A DNA stretch of 64,000 nt from Stictocephala bisonia (taxonomy: Eukaryota; Arthropoda; Insecta; Hemiptera; Membracidae), in contig JAQJVL010000280.1 in the NCBI GenBank assembly GCA_035578905.1, forward strand, positions 62,001 to 126,000, in the 5' to 3' direction. The notes under the pieces are model-generated. The model searched no databases, was not told the origin of the DNA, and saw nothing but the letters and a program-made list of their open reading frames with translations. The translations under genes and the position numbers were made by a program. Of this stretch, positions 46,136 to 58,345 are shown piece after piece. Position 1 is the stretch's first letter. Each line of letters begins with the position of its first letter.

Positions 46136-47150
46136 ATTGGAGGGCTAGGCTTCAAACCTGGTGGCGGCCCCTAAGCCAAAAAGGCTTATTGTGCACCTTC
46201 CTTTACAGGACTTCGAACTTCATCCAATCCAAGGTCCTTAGAGATTGCCTTGACCTTGAGATTGCCTTGATGAGGTTTTCCTGTGCTACCCCTTGGCCAT
46301 GTTCTAAAACGCAGCCCAAGGTGAGAGTCCGCTTCCTAGCTGGGGCCGGGCAGTGAAAGAGGATGTGCCGTCCAGACTCCTTCTTCTCTCCGCATTTCCT
46401 AGACAAGAGAATGGGGGTTGAGAACTCCATCTTGTTCGTGTGCCTGAAACGTCCAGTGTTCAGTTATAAAACCAACCACCTTTCGGAGTTCTGATCTTGC
46501 AAGAGAAAGAGTTTCAGCCATGTTGGAGTATGAGGCCCAATTCCTTTGTTTGCCTGTTACCTGGCGTTGCCTCTCAGGTCTCCTGGAACTTGCCAGCGAC
46601 CCATGAGAGGCAACCCTCTTGGCGAGGCAATTTTGCATGTTCTTTATTCTTCTCCTTTTTGGCACCCAGCTTCAGACTGCAGACTGGACTTGGAGGATTA
46701 AGGATCCTTTGTGTGGTCACAACTGTCTTCTCCTGAGTCCAAGGTTCAGATATCTTAAGCCAGAGTTTGTATGAGGGTACTACTGCCTTTCCAAGAAGGA
46801 GTTTTATATTTTTCCCTCCAAGACCAATATTTTTCAAACAAAAAATATATAGTGACTTGACAGTCAGGCCTCTAGCACCAACTTCAACTGCATACAACTG
46901 GCATTTGTATCTTTTCATCCTTATGTTGGCACAAAGATCAGCATACGGTACTTTTTACTCGCTCTCAAGGAATGTTTTTCCTGTGCCACAGTTAATTCAA
47001 TGAGAAGCACTTTTAAGTGACTAACCAAACAGTTAAGTAAGACAAAGAAAAGTAACAGCAAGATCTGAAGGAAATTCATAATGTTGGTTTCCCTTGTCTG
47101 AACATAAAATCCAGTCCTAACTCTTCTCAAAGATTTTTGGTTCATGTTTC
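46101..47150 (-). pseudogene. R1-like LINE, 3' part with RNase H and poly-A tail
   Basis: A run of about 32 T (46101-46132) is the poly-A tail of a minus-strand element. Read on that strand: CQLYAVEVGARGLTVKSLYI (46900-46840) and GKAVVPSYKLWLKISEPW, the RT C-terminal region; ARSELRKVVGFITEHWTFQA (46500-46430), the RNase H tail; then CGEKKESGRHILFHCPAPAR (46390-46330), the C..C...H..C finger that ends R1/I-type ORF2s. Frames are broken in several places. It is absent in part from the related copy at 52655-53190. Confidence 0.75.
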
Positions 47151-47278
47151 ATAGGGTTTTCCTTGATTTTTTCTTCAGACTTAATTAAGATCCTTATTGG
47201 TTTTGATAAAGTATTAAGCATCATTCTTTGCAATAGAATGTTTCACTGCTCATTTATTATATCAAATACACATACAGA

Positions 47279-47349
47279 GGTATTGGTCCACTCATCCATT
47301 CATACACAAACGGTGGTATTGGTTCACCTAACCAACCATGTACGTAAAG
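47279..47349 (-). repeat. 36-bp minisatellite, two diverged units, inverted
   Basis: GGTATTGGTCCACTCATCCA, then CATACACAAACGGT, is the reverse complement of a diverged copy of the unit at 37215. Two units of 36 and about 35 bases follow each other. Similarity to the other loci is roughly four bases in five. Confidence 0.65.
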
Positions 47350-47659
47350 TTGTTTATTGGGGACTTATGGTTAAGGTAATGAGTAAAATTAATTTTAAAT
47401 ATACATTTTTTAACAATTGATGGTTAATCATTTTTATACTATTGAATTTTTTGAAATAATCTAAAATCTGCCATTGATATAGCAGTTTACAAAATGTTTA
47501 AACTGTTTCAATTATAACTATCTCCATAGAATTTGTGATTTTTACATAAATATAAAACTTATATGGAGTTATATATCTATTATTCTTACTGCAATACATG
47601 TAAATGTGAAGTCCTTGTCTACTCGTGTAAATAAACAAAAATACAATGGGTGTGTATAG

Positions 47660-47855
47660 GCAAAGTCGGTGGTCACAGCGATAGCGAGATGGATGGTGAA
47701 GGTATGATATGGACAGAAGCAACACCAAGACAGACAACTATCACAGAGCCTCAAGCTCCTGCACGAGTGACGCGTCGCCGAGATCTTGTATCTCGCAGTG
47801 TAACTGGAAGTGTACCTTTACAGGACCAGCGCTTGCGAGCATCATCTGTACAACC
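47660..47855 (+). CDS. Myo9: Myosin IX exon h: linker
   Basis: Acceptor GTGTATAG, donor CC/GTAAG. It enters in phase 1 (G plus GC gives Gly) and reads KVGGHSDSEMDGEGMIWTEA, TPRQTTITEPQAPARVTRRR, DLVSRSVTGSVPLQDQRLRA then SSVQ, leaving in phase 2. A TRRRDLVSRSV stretch is a basic, Ser-containing segment that could be a phosphorylation site; no folded domain is seen. Confidence 0.87.
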
Positions 47856-48044
47856 GTAAGTTAGGAAATAATACTATCTAGAATATGGTAAACAACTGAC
47901 TGGCCTTTCTGAAAGATCCAATATCATGCATGTCTGAACTGACCCAGAGTGTTTGTGCGGTTACTACGATGATGGTGTTTGAAAATCTTTGTAGGAGACA
48001 TTAGCTCTATACACTATTTCAGATGTTTTCTCTATGAAACTTTT

Positions 48045-48667
48045 TTAACCCTTTCTGGTTGAAAGCAATACTTGGTACGGCTAGCAGACTTTTCCCTAGC
48101 AATCAAAAGTCGTACGTGATACGGCTCTTGGATTACGTCAAAGTATTAGATAAGTGCTCTCAATTTGCTGTGATCTGTTGTCAATAACCTGTACTACGTT
48201 TAATAAGGCATTTTTATCAAATAGCAGCAAATATGTAATAAAGAATGATGATGAGGAAGGTAATCAAGTACCTTAGCACAGTCTTTCTTTCCACTCACCT
48301 GAGGAAAGAGCAGTGGAAAACACACAGATAATTTGTGCAAAATGTGTCACTATTGTATTTGTTTACTACCATAGTGGTTTAGTAGACTTGTCTTCTTAGG
48401 TAAGTTTGCTTATGTCCAATATCTATGTATTTCACAGCTGATTGCATGCATCACTTACGCTCATTCTGCCAGCTGTTGAGCGTTGTTATTTGTGTTATAG
48501 TTTATTATGATAGTTTTATGTTATTTGATTATTATTATATAGTTGTTTTAGGCTACTTGTGAGTTATATTTATTATTTAAGGGTTTTAATATATGTCTGT
48601 ACATAGTTTTCAAAAAGTGAAAAAGGTTGTTTTATTCTAATAAAAGTTTTCAATGTATTTAGGGTTA
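48045..48667. mobile_element. Possible piggyBac-type MITE
   Basis: TTAACCCTTTCTGG at 48045 and TTTAGGGTTAA ending at 48667. Only CCCT matches at the two ends, so this is weaker than the other TTAA elements. It contains the inverted repeat-family copy at 48250-48425. An imperfect ACTTGGTACGGC/GTACGTGATACGGC pair lies near the left end. Confidence 0.4.
48250..48425 (-). repeat. Repeat family copy (same as 53675), inverted
   Basis: On the minus strand GGACATAAGCAAACTTACCT, then AAGTCTACTA, a CCATA.TAGTA box and, further, CACAAATTATCTGTG and CTTTCCTCAGGTG follow the order seen at 53675-53810 (GGACATCAGCAAACTTACCT and so on). No coding capacity. Confidence 0.6.
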
Positions 48668-49518
48668 ATGTGAGATAAATAAAACAATGTTGGTACTATA
48701 TTTACACTTTTTGTGGGTAAGTCCATCAACAGCAAAATAATAACTTAAATGACATTGTTAAAATAATTTACAACTTGTCAAATGGTGGTGCTGAGGAAGA
48801 CTTATATCTCTGACTGGGTTGTGGATAGTATAAAACGGAATACAATTGTATGAAACATTTTGAACTAATTTTTAATGAAGGACAATAATAAAAACTAGTT
48901 TCTTTGTAAATGTTTAGTGTGCTCAGACTCTTTTAGTGGCTGTAGAGTGTAAAACTTTCACAAAATTCTTGTATTCCTTTTCATGTTTTTTTTAATAGTT
49001 TTATGTATGAATAAGAAGATTTATTCCTAAATATTTTTGTTGATGGACATAAAAGTTCCTGTACTGAAATATATAAAAATATTTGTGTTTTAGCTAGAAC
49101 ATAATTAAAGTATGAGGGTTAGTTTTAATACTAAGCCAAGAGTGCAACCAATAGTAGGGCCTGAACTATAGGATGGGAAGGGTACAAACTGATCAAATTA
49201 TAAGTTTGCAAGTTTTCTATGATAGCACATTTTAGTCAATTTAACCCGGTGACTGCGTAATAATGTAATGAGGGTTATATTGATTTCTGCCTATTGGCTA
49301 ACCTAACAGCTAAAGGGTCATCTACTAATTACAGTTCAGACATTGTAATGCGTATTCTTGTTTAAATGATTTGATATAGTGGTTGTATGGTAATTGATTG
49401 TATGTTTTCATGGGTTAAACAAACATTTTTGGAATAAAAACTGTTATAGTGAATATTTATTAAGTATATATTTTTTAGTTACCAGAATTTGTCATAAATA
49501 AAAAAATCTATTGTCTAG
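48668..49518. other. Intron, nothing firm
   Basis: AT-rich. TTTAACCCGGTGACTG near 49241 and CATGGGTTAA near 49410 are about 170 bases apart and might be ends of a very small TTAA element, but the match is short. It ends at the Myo9 acceptor 49518. Confidence 0.35.
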
Positions 49519-49769
49519 ACCCTCACAATTAGACCTGAGAAGAAGAAACAGTGATCCCGCAACGCAGCTGCCCCCACCACCTGTTCCTCCTCCTCCATTG
49601 GCTCCAGTCTACTCACCCACCAGTGACCTGCTTGAATGGAAGGGCACTTCTATGTTTACCATTGCCGGCCACAAGTTCCGTAAGATTGCCAGGTTTTCAA
49701 AGGAAGATCGGTGCTCATTCTGTGATAAAACCATGGACGCTTTTGTTACCCAAGGACATAAATGTACAG
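49519..49769 (+). CDS. Myo9: Myosin IX exon i: Pro-rich linker and first half of C1 domain
   Basis: Acceptor TTGTCTAG, donor GTCAGT. It enters in phase 2 (CC plus A gives Pro) and reads PSQLDLRRRNSDPATQLPPP, a poly-Pro stretch, then GHKFRKIARFSKEDRCSFCD and KTMDAFVTQGHKCT, leaving in phase 1. H...C..C...C is the first half of a C1 zinc finger (H-X13-C-X2-C-X13-C), finished by the exon at 54328. RRRNSDP looks like a basophilic kinase site. C1 domains bind zinc and sometimes diacylglycerol; in class IX myosins they lie before the RhoGAP. Confidence 0.93.
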
Positions 49770-52270
49770 GTCAGTCTAATATAAATATGTTAGTTTATAA
49801 ATTGCCAAATTATGGATTGAAAGTAGTTTAAACTGTCTTTATTTAGTGCCTCTGCAGTTCAACAGCTCTCCTCACTTAACAATAAGTACAGTGTGTTTTT
49901 ACATTCTAAGCTCTATTACAAATTATTATCTGTAGTAGTTTTGTTCTTAGTAATAACTTATCTGATCCAGTCCTGATATGTCCTTGATAAGAGCAAAAGA
50001 ATGACAGTACTTTACTTGGAGATAAAAAGTAAAGAAATATTTTGAAGGGACACGAATCAAAAAGCCACAAGAACGAGTTCTTGCCAGTTGTCAGTAAATA
50101 ATGAATAATAGTATGATCTCTAATATTATGTAGATACTACAACCTTTCATTTTATCCCGTTACAGTACTAAACATGATGACAGAATTTGCATTCACTCAT
50201 TACTAAAAATCATCAAAGTATTTTACCCTCTCAGTGAACACTTTTATATCAATTTCAGTACATAATTCTTATCAGCACAATAGTGACTAAATTACTTGTA
50301 CAAAATTGGGTGTTAACAACATATTTTTAATTATTTCTTAAAATAATACAAAAGTGTTGTTTATTTATTTATATTATATTTAAATATTTGTACCAAAAGG
50401 ACTTTAATCATCCAAACAATAAAAGAACTGAAACGGTTCAAGAACTGGTTTATTTCCGGTTTTAGACTTTATGATAAGATTTTATATATATGATTAAATG
50501 TAGTAGGGGTGTGCGATGCAGCAAATTGTTTTTAATTCGATGCAACTCGATTTGATGCGCACATAAAGAATTTATGGTTTTTATTAAACTTTTTGAAGCT
50601 GTTGAGTAACAATAATACCTTTTGTTACAGGTACTGTATCTTGCTAGTACAAAGAAAGATAATTTAAAACATACATTTTTTATCATATAAATGTTAGCTA
50701 GTTTTAGTTATATGTATGCAACAAAAATATAAAAATTAACTGTATCAAAGTAAGAAGGTAAATTAAAAATAATGAAAGGAATGTAATATGAAGGAAATTA
50801 CAGAATGCAGTATGCCTAAAGTACAATAAATCATAATTATTTTGAAATAGAATTGTATGGCCTAATAAATTTGTTTAGCACTAAGAACGTTATGTAATTA
50901 AGTAATTAAGGAAAAATATAGGAAAAGCTAGTAATAAACAAGTTGATGGCTCTGTATTAAATTCATTAAATTTAAATGCCAATAGTTGTACTTTGCCAAT
51001 TGTTGTGGGAGAGTAACTGGTCAAAATTATCAACATTTAATTTGTTACAGTTAAAACAATATATTTCACAAGCAAAAAGAAGAATGTATAAAATAATGGA
51101 AAACAACTCAATTATTGTTATTCAGTATCATTATTGGAAAATGATGACAGCCATATAACTGATTACTTTTTGACTGACAATGAGTTGACTGAAATAAATA
51201 TTAGTGTAAAGTTACATAGATATATAAAGCTTACTGTATCTCATTATTTTTTTAAAAGAAGCATAATTTTGATTCAAGTATAAAAATTCATTATTGTTTA
51301 GCCAATATATTAAAATTAATAAAACAATATCAGCAAATGCAATAAAATGTAATTTATTGAATACATCATTGAGAGTTTTATATTAATCCTAATTTAAAAT
51401 GTTTTCCAATAAGAAGGTTGAAAATATATGTTAATAGAAATGATTTTAGTAATTCACGTGTAATTGTGCTTTTTTTAAATTCAGTAAATGCAAATAATCT
51501 TCAGTAAAGTATTTTAGAACACAGTGTCAAAGGACTAACTGAATTGAAATCGACAAACGTGAACAATTGTTAAAAATGCAATAAGTGTGAATTTATAAAA
51601 GGAAACAAGATAATAAATGAAATGAAAAATATCTTATTAAAGGGCGAAGTTAGAACTGTGAAGTCTAACACTGAACAGCAGGTTTTTGAGGTTTACAAAA
51701 ATATTCCCAAAAAATACTGAGTTTTGATAGGTAAATGTTTTGTTAATAGGATAGTCAGGCCAGGTACCCTATCAAACAGGAAGTGATAACAAAAGTCGCG
51801 ATAACGAATGGACTGATGTTATCTGCGATATTCGACTGTTATCAGAAATATTCGACAATACAATAGAAGAACAAAATTTATTTCGCTTGCTATTCCAAGT
51901 AAATACGCAACAATTTATATTATTTTTGTATCAAATACTGATCCCAAAATAATTGCAGACTAATTGAAATAGATGGACTGTCTGTATAAGAGAGTTCTAC
52001 TGATTCGTGGTATGCTACATGCACATAATTATGATATCTACATGCATTGCTTGACAGACTTATATCATGTTCATATCAGTTCGAGTTATATCTCCCGGTC
52101 GAACTCTGTAATCGTTATTGCGATATAATCTGGTGTGTGTTATTTCGCGCTCATCCGTGTCCTATCAGAACGAAAACAAACTCGAGTAATAATCGTTTTA
52201 CAACTATTTTATTATAAAATATTTTATTCAAAACATGAAAGTACAAAGAGTTTCAAGAGAAAGTACAACT
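49770..52270. other. Large AT-rich intron with an isolated hAT-like end
   Basis: No gene. AGGGGTGTGCGATGCAGCA at about 50506 has the same start as the hAT-like end at 3411, but no inverted partner follows. Short minus- and plus-strand frames here have no motif. 51770-52200 has slightly higher GC without a recognisable element. Confidence 0.4.
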
Positions 52271-52654
52271 AGTTCTAAAAGGCGCACCAATAAATATGAC
52301 AGTACTGAAAGGCAATTTCCAGATGTACATGATGTTCCAAGAGAAGAGGTGAACAGTTAAAGAGGTGATCCTACAGCTAAAATTAAAAAGAAAAATCATT
52401 AAAAAAATAGATTTGGGAATGATTACTTAGCTAGTTATATGTTGGGAAAAATTTGTCTTACATATTAGCTTCAACACTGAAATTAAAACTAAACAAGTTA
52501 TTAACATTAGAATTTAACAATGTTTTTAATTAAATTGTAGTTTTCTGAGTTGGAAAATTTAATCAAGTAGAAAATATGAAATGATGATATCTCTTGTATG
52601 ATGAGTCCCATTCTGAAATGAAGTACTTTGCTCTTTTCTGGAATTTTAATGTTT

Positions 52655-53190
52655 TCTTTGTTGTGTGTTCTTTATTCTTTTCTGTTTTGGCATAGCCCCA
52701 GACTGGAGTCCAAGCATGAAGGGTTAAGAATCCTTTTTTGTTGCCACAACTGTCCCTTGCTGAGTCATAAGTTCATTCATCTTAAGCCAGAGTTTTATGA
52801 GGATTCTATTGCTATTTTTTATGCTCTTTTCAAGAAGGAATTTATATTTTTCTTCCAAGACCAAGATCTTTCAAAACAAATAGTGTGACTTCCAAGTCAG
52901 GCCTCTTGCACCAACTTCAACTGCATACGACTGGCATTTGTATCTTTTTATCCTTATGTTACTACAAAGATCAGCATACTTATTAAGTTTGTACTCATAC
53001 TCTCAAGAAATGTTTTTCCTGTGGCACAGTTAATTCAATGAGAAGCACTTTTAAGTGACTGACCAAACTGTTTTGTCTTGGCAAAAAGAAGTAACAGCAA
53101 GATTTGCAGGAAAATGGTTATGTTGGTTTCCCTTGTCTGAACATAAAATCCAGTCCTAACTCTTCTTATAGATTAATGGTTCAAATTTCA
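52655..53190 (-). pseudogene. R1-like LINE remnant related to 46101-47150
   Basis: It matches 46640-47150 (for example AACTTCAACTGCATACGACT, AGTAACAGCAAGATTTGCAG and TCCAGTCCTAACTCTTCT) at a level that makes common origin certain, but lacks the RNase H end and poly-A tail (46101-46640). The bases before it also match those before the 46-kb copy, so the loss was an internal deletion after a larger duplication, or both are copies of a shorter element. No useful frame remains. Confidence 0.7.
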
Positions 53191-53674
53191 CAGGCTTTTC
53201 AGAAGTATTTCGGTTGCAGTATTATTTGTAGTTTTTCTAATAACTGATTTATTTTATTTTTTAAAGCAATAAATTAACTACTTTCTTGATAAATGTATGA
53301 TATTTGTCAGTGAATTTTGTTAAACGTTAAATTTTAACATGTTGAAATAAAATATGTCTGTAGAAAATAAAATCTTGTTTCAGTAATAAAACATCTTTAG
53401 AATCACTAACTTATTACCACTAAGGGACTTTTATTACCACAAGTATCTTTTTGGTATCACTGATTATTAGTTCATTGTTGCTATTACACAACATAGTAAA
53501 CTCTTAGATAATTGTAGGTTATGTTAATGTTTGATTGTCTTAATTTAGTTCAAACAACATAAATCTTAGAGTTAAACAGTTAAGTTTTCAATTTATTTGT
53601 TTGTTTTTTAAAAAATTATATTCCATTTACATGTTCTTATCATGCATACATAGCATATGTTTATTAGTTCACTG

Positions 53675-53810
53675 GGAGAGATAGGACATCAGCAAACTTA
53701 CCTAAAAAGATAAGTCCACTATCACCATAGTAGAAGTAAACAAATACAATAGAATCACATGTTGCACAAATTTTCTGTGCCACTGGCACTTTCTTCAGGT
53801 GCGTAGATGG
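53675..53810 (+). repeat. Repeat family copy
   Basis: GAGATAGGACATCAGCAAAC, a CCATAGTAGAAGTAAAC box, TTGCACAAATTTTCTGTGCC and CTTTCTTCAGGTGCG. Other copies: 18865-18995, 48250-48425 (inverted), 56935-57065. Family unknown. Confidence 0.6.
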
Positions 53811-54327
53811 AGATAAACATACATACGTTTATTAGGAATTTGATAAAAGTTACTGCACTACAATTCTGAAAACACCAGTTTTTTTATAAATATTGGGTTT
53901 AACACCAGTTATTACAAAAACTATCAAACATATCATATGGATCTACATTATGTTTTATTAAATAATTAAATCGTTAAATTTTACTTTTAATAACTTTAGA
54001 TTTATTTCATCATTGAAGCTAATATCTATGAAAAATCTGTCACTACATCTAATTAGCTAACTAATCATTTTCAAGTATATTTTAATCTTATTTTTAACTC
54101 TATAATCACCTCTTCAAATCTTAACCTCTCCTTTTGGGACACCTTTAAAATATTTATGATTGTTGATGCTATTCAGTACTCACATATATGGGTTCATTTT
54201 TATGAGTTAAAATTTAGAAATGTTGTTGAATAATAATTATTTTTTTTTACCTGGACAAAGGTTCCAGATTATTCTCCACATATTGAATTGAATATGTTTC
54301 ATTCCAATTTAAATTATTTCTTTTCAG

Positions 54328-54605
54328 ACTGTAAAGCGTTGTTCCACACTAAGTGTATCCAAAATGGCGGTGTGCTGACATTACCATGCCACCAGACACC
54401 AGGGCCAGGGGGAGGTGGTGGTCGCAAGAGCAAACAGCGTAAGCTGATCCGTTCCCAAGCCCCTGCTGGCCCCCCTGCACACCTCGCCTCACACTCACTG
54501 TCTCAGTTCAGCCTCACCGGCACCAGCGAGTTTACTGACCGCACAGATAAAATTATTTCTGATGTAAGAGAGCTCCAGCTTATGCAAGACTTCATTACCA
54601 AAAAG
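54328..54605 (+). CDS. Myo9: Myosin IX exon j: second half of C1 domain and following linker
   Basis: Acceptor TTTTCAG, donor AAG/GTATGA. It enters in phase 1 (G plus AC gives Asp) and reads CKALFHTKCIQNGGVLTLPC, completing C-X2-C-X4-H-X2-C-X10-C. A Gly run and basic GRKSKQRKLIRSQAP follow, then SLTGTSEFTDRTDKIISDVR and ELQLMQDFITKK, a conserved helical stretch found after the first C1 in insect class IX myosins and matching 'NEL.YLDEFLL.K' of vertebrate ones. Leaves in phase 0. The C1 spacing (X13 and X10 in place of X12 and X7) is unusual. Next exon not seen. Confidence 0.93.
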
Positions 54606-55150
54606 GTATGATTCCAGTGGTAGTTAGATTGTATTTCCAACCACCTTTACCCCTGACTCCTAATTCTGTATTATATAAGAGGTGTTTTTTTTTCTTTTTT
54701 TCCAATGTGGTATTGATATAAAACTAATGAGAATAATGAAACAAATTTACTATAAAAAGTTACATACATACTTGGTTGCTTTACCAGCATATTTTTTTTA
54801 TCCTGCCTGAGTTAACAGGCTGCCTATCAAAGAAATGTGTCCAATGTTAGGCTCACTACATAGAATTGAAAACTTAAATTCTCAGGAAAAGAAGAAATGG
54901 ATGTAAGTGTGAAGTCAGATCTGGACAAAAAAAATCTATTGTACAACATGTCTTTTGTCATGGCCTAGATTTTGGCAAATGCTTAAAAGCAAATAGAAAA
55001 CTAGCAAAGAATAGCTGCAATCTGCCACTACTAAGAAGATAAAAATAGCTACTTAGAAATACATTACTAATTCTAAAACTCCATCCAATCTTCATATCAG
55101 ATAATCACCCTCTATTAAATCTTAATATGTATAAGCCTGATATATCCTAA

Positions 55151-55579
55151 TCAATTAAGGTAGTTGGACATTTGCCATCATTACGTGAAAAATAACAATC
55201 ACGACGTTTCGATTTGGTAAAATCCAAACCTTTTTCAAGTGCTAAAAACTAAATTACATCTACACAAACATGTTATAAAACTACGTTCTTAAACTAATAA
55301 ACTTATCTACTTTAATAATTATCTACATTTTAACCTAGATCCTAGAATGGAGTACAACAAAATGAACTTCTACTAAATATAAAAAATATTAACAGGGTTA
55401 AATCAATATAGCCAATTAGGCGCTGTCAAGGTCACGATATCAACGAAAAATATAAAACACAATAAAATTAATATTCAAATCAGACTGAAATCAGATTACA
55501 TTAACTAATCATAAATATATGGTACCTGAAAAACACAATTAATTATAATAACATTTCTACTCAAAACGAAATACTAGTT
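55151..55579 (-). mobile_element. Possible Penelope-type terminal fragment
   Basis: On the minus strand, CACTTGAAAAAGGTTTGGAT and ACCAAATCGAAACGTCGTGA: paired TTTGGAT/ACCAAAT arms followed by GAAACGTCG. This resembles the hammerhead-bearing ends of Penelope-like elements (stem II then GAAAC and GUC), but the CUGANGA part is degenerate. The remainder is AT-rich and non-coding. It separates the two copies of the duplication. Confidence 0.4.
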
Positions 55580-58345
55580 TAAAACGACTATAAATATCAC
55601 AGTCTGAAAGGCAATTACAGATGTACTGATGTCAAAGAAACTTTAACTAGTTAAAGAGGTGATCTACAGCTAAAATTAAATAAGAAAAATCATTAAAAAT
55701 AGATTTGGAAAATGATTACTTAGCGCAGTTTTATGGGTTGGAAGATTTGTCCATACATATTAGTTCAGACTGAAATTAAAATCCAAACAAGTTGATACAT
55801 TAGAAGTTTAACAATGTTTTTAATTAACATTGTAGTTTTTTGAGTTGACAAAATTTAAATCAGATAAAAATATGAAATGATATATCTCGCAGTAGGGACG
55901 TCCCATCCTGAAAGAAGTACTTGCCATTTTCTGGATTGATATGTTTTCTTTATGGTGGTGTATCTCATTCTTTTCTATTTTGGATAGCGTGCAGTGAGGT
56001 CAGATATTAGGGTTAAGAATCTTTATTTGTTGCACAACGTGTCCCTTTGCTGAGTCATAAGTTCATATCTAAGTGAGTTTTTATGAGAATTCTATGCTAT
56101 TTTTATGTTACTTTTCATAAGGATTTTATATTTTTCCTCCAGGACCATGAATTTCTTTAAAACAAATAGTGTGACTTCCAAGTCGAGGTTCTTTATGCTA
56201 CCCAGTTATAACTGATAGACTGGCATTTGTATCTTTTTATCTTATGTTACTACAAAGATCAGCTTACTTATTATGTTTTTATCTATTTTCAAGAAATGTT
56301 TTTATGTGGCACGTTAATTCCATGAGAAGCACTTTTTACAGTGATGTACATCTATTTTGCATTGGCAAAGAAGAAGTAACAGCAAGATTTGAGGAAATTG
56401 GTTATTTTGGTTTCCTTTTAGTTAACATAAAATCGTGCTATTTTAAATGATGTTCATTCACAGGTTTTCTAGAAGATGTAGTTGCTAGTATTATTTGTAG
56501 TTTTCTAATTAATGGTTGTTCTTTTTTTTTTTTATTTTTTTTAAAGCAATAAATTAACATATTCTTGATAAATAGTATGTATATTTGTCAGTAATTTTTT
56601 TGAACGTTAAACTTGTAAACATGTTGAATAAAATAATGTCTGATAGAAAATAAAAGCTTGTTTCAGTATAAACATCTTTAAAAATCAGAATCTCTACCCT
56701 AAGGATTTTTTACACAAGATTTTTTGGTATCTGATTATTAGCTTCATTGTTGACTATACAACTAGTGATATCTTGTGGAATTGTAGTTATGTTATGTTTG
56801 ATTGTCCTTACATTTAGTTCAAACAACTAATTTAGAGTTAAACATGTTAAGTTTAAATGTTATTTGTTAGTTTAAAAAAATTAATTCCTTACATGTCTTA
56901 CATGCATACGTTAGCATCTGCTTTATTAGTACTGGGAGTGATAGACATCATCAATTTTACCTAATGATAAGGTATAGTTTTACTATCCACAGTAAAGTGT
57001 TTTACAGAATAAATAGATCACTTTGTTGCCAATTTTCTGTGCACTGGCACTTTCTTCAGTCGTATGATGGAGTAAAATACTATATGTTTATTAGGAATTG
57101 GTAAATTAACTGCTACTAAATTTGAAAATTCCAGTTTTTTATACAATATTGGGTTGTACGCCTTAGTTATTACAAAATACTATCAAACATATCTATGGAT
57201 TAATTGAGTTTATAATTTTTCAATTCAAAACTATAGATTAATTTAATCGTTAAATTTTACGTTTTAATAATTTTAGATTTATTTATCATTGAAGCTAATA
57301 TCTGATAAAAATTGACACTGCATTTAGTTGCTAATATGTTTTAAGTATATTTTCAATCCTTATTTTGTAATTATAATCACCTCTTCATCTTAACCTCTCC
57401 TTTTGGGACCCCTTTTAAATATTAGATTGTTGGCATCGTAACTCACATTATTGTTCATTTTTTGATTAAAATTTAATGTTTGCTTATAATAATTATTTTA
57501 TTTTACTGTAAAGTTAACTTATTCACAATATTGAATTGAATATGTTTAATTAACCAAGTTAAATTATTTGGGTTTCATATGTAAGCGTTTTGTTCCAACT
57601 AAGTGTATCCAAAATGGTGTGCTGACATTACCTGCACCAGAACAGGGCCAGGGGAGTGGTGGTCGCAAGAGAAACGGTAAGATGATCGATTCCTATGCCC
57701 CTGCTGGCCCTGCCACCTGTAACTCACTGTTCAGTCAGCTCACTGGTCACCAGCGAGTTTACTGACCGCAAGATAAAATTACTTTTGATGTAAGACGAGC
57801 TCAGCTTTGAAGATTCATTATAAAAATGGTATTATTCAGTGTAGTTAATTTATTTCAACCACCTTTAACTGATCTGAATTTGTGATTATATAAAGGTGTT
57901 TTTTTGTTTTCTATTTTTTTCATGTGGTATGATATAAACTAATGAGAATAATGAAACACAATTTACTAAAAGTTAGCATACATACTTGTTGCTTTACCAG
58001 ATATTTTTTTATGTGCTGAGTTAGACAGGTTGCCTATATTGAATTGTGTCCAATGTTAGGCTCATACATTAGAATTGAGAAATTATCTAGGAAAGAGATA
58101 AGGATGTAAGTGTGAAGTAGATTTGGACAAAATAATCTTTGTAATACATTGTTTTTTGTCATGGAAAAAGTTTTGGCAAATGCTTAAGCAAATAGAAACG
58201 TGATAGATTGCAATTTTGCACGTATATGAGTAAAATAGTACTTAGAAATACATTATAATTCTAAACTCATCCAATCTTCATATCAGATAATCACCCTCTA
58301 TTAAATCTTAATATGTATAAGCCTGATATTTCTAATCAATTAGTT
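55580..58345. repeat. Duplicated segment, degraded copy
   Basis: It follows 52270-55150 throughout but with very frequent one- and two-base losses, many next to homopolymers, until about 58230. There the match becomes nearly exact (for example CCAATCTTCATATCAGATAA and on to TATGTATAAGCCTGATAT). The noise pattern fits unpolished long-read sequence used to close a gap; an old real duplication is the alternative. Confidence 0.8.
57580..57840 (+). pseudogene. Broken copy of Myo9 exon j
   Basis: Reads KRFVPTKCIQNGVLTLPAPE and SYAPAGPATCNSLFSQL, recognisably the text of exon j but with codons lost and the C1 Cys after LTLP replaced. TTTTCAG is missing at the acceptor position. It should not be taken as a second C1 domain or an alternative exon. 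Confidence 0.85.

Larger units (their letters stand above)
52270..55150. repeat. Duplicated segment, clean copy (with real exon)
   Basis: This 2.9-kb stretch corresponds base for base, in order, to 55580-58345. It includes the LINE remnant 52655-53190, the repeat copy 53675-53810 and Myo9 exon j. In this copy the exon frame is intact with good splice sites. Confidence 0.8.

Noticed and set aside
46497..47003. Plus-strand frames of 79 and 78 codons
   Set aside because: They overlap the minus-strand LINE coding region with recognisable RT and RNase H text.
57568..57765. A second C1-domain exon of Myo9
   Set aside because: It is the degraded duplicate of exon 54328-54605, with lost codons, a missing key Cys and no good acceptor.
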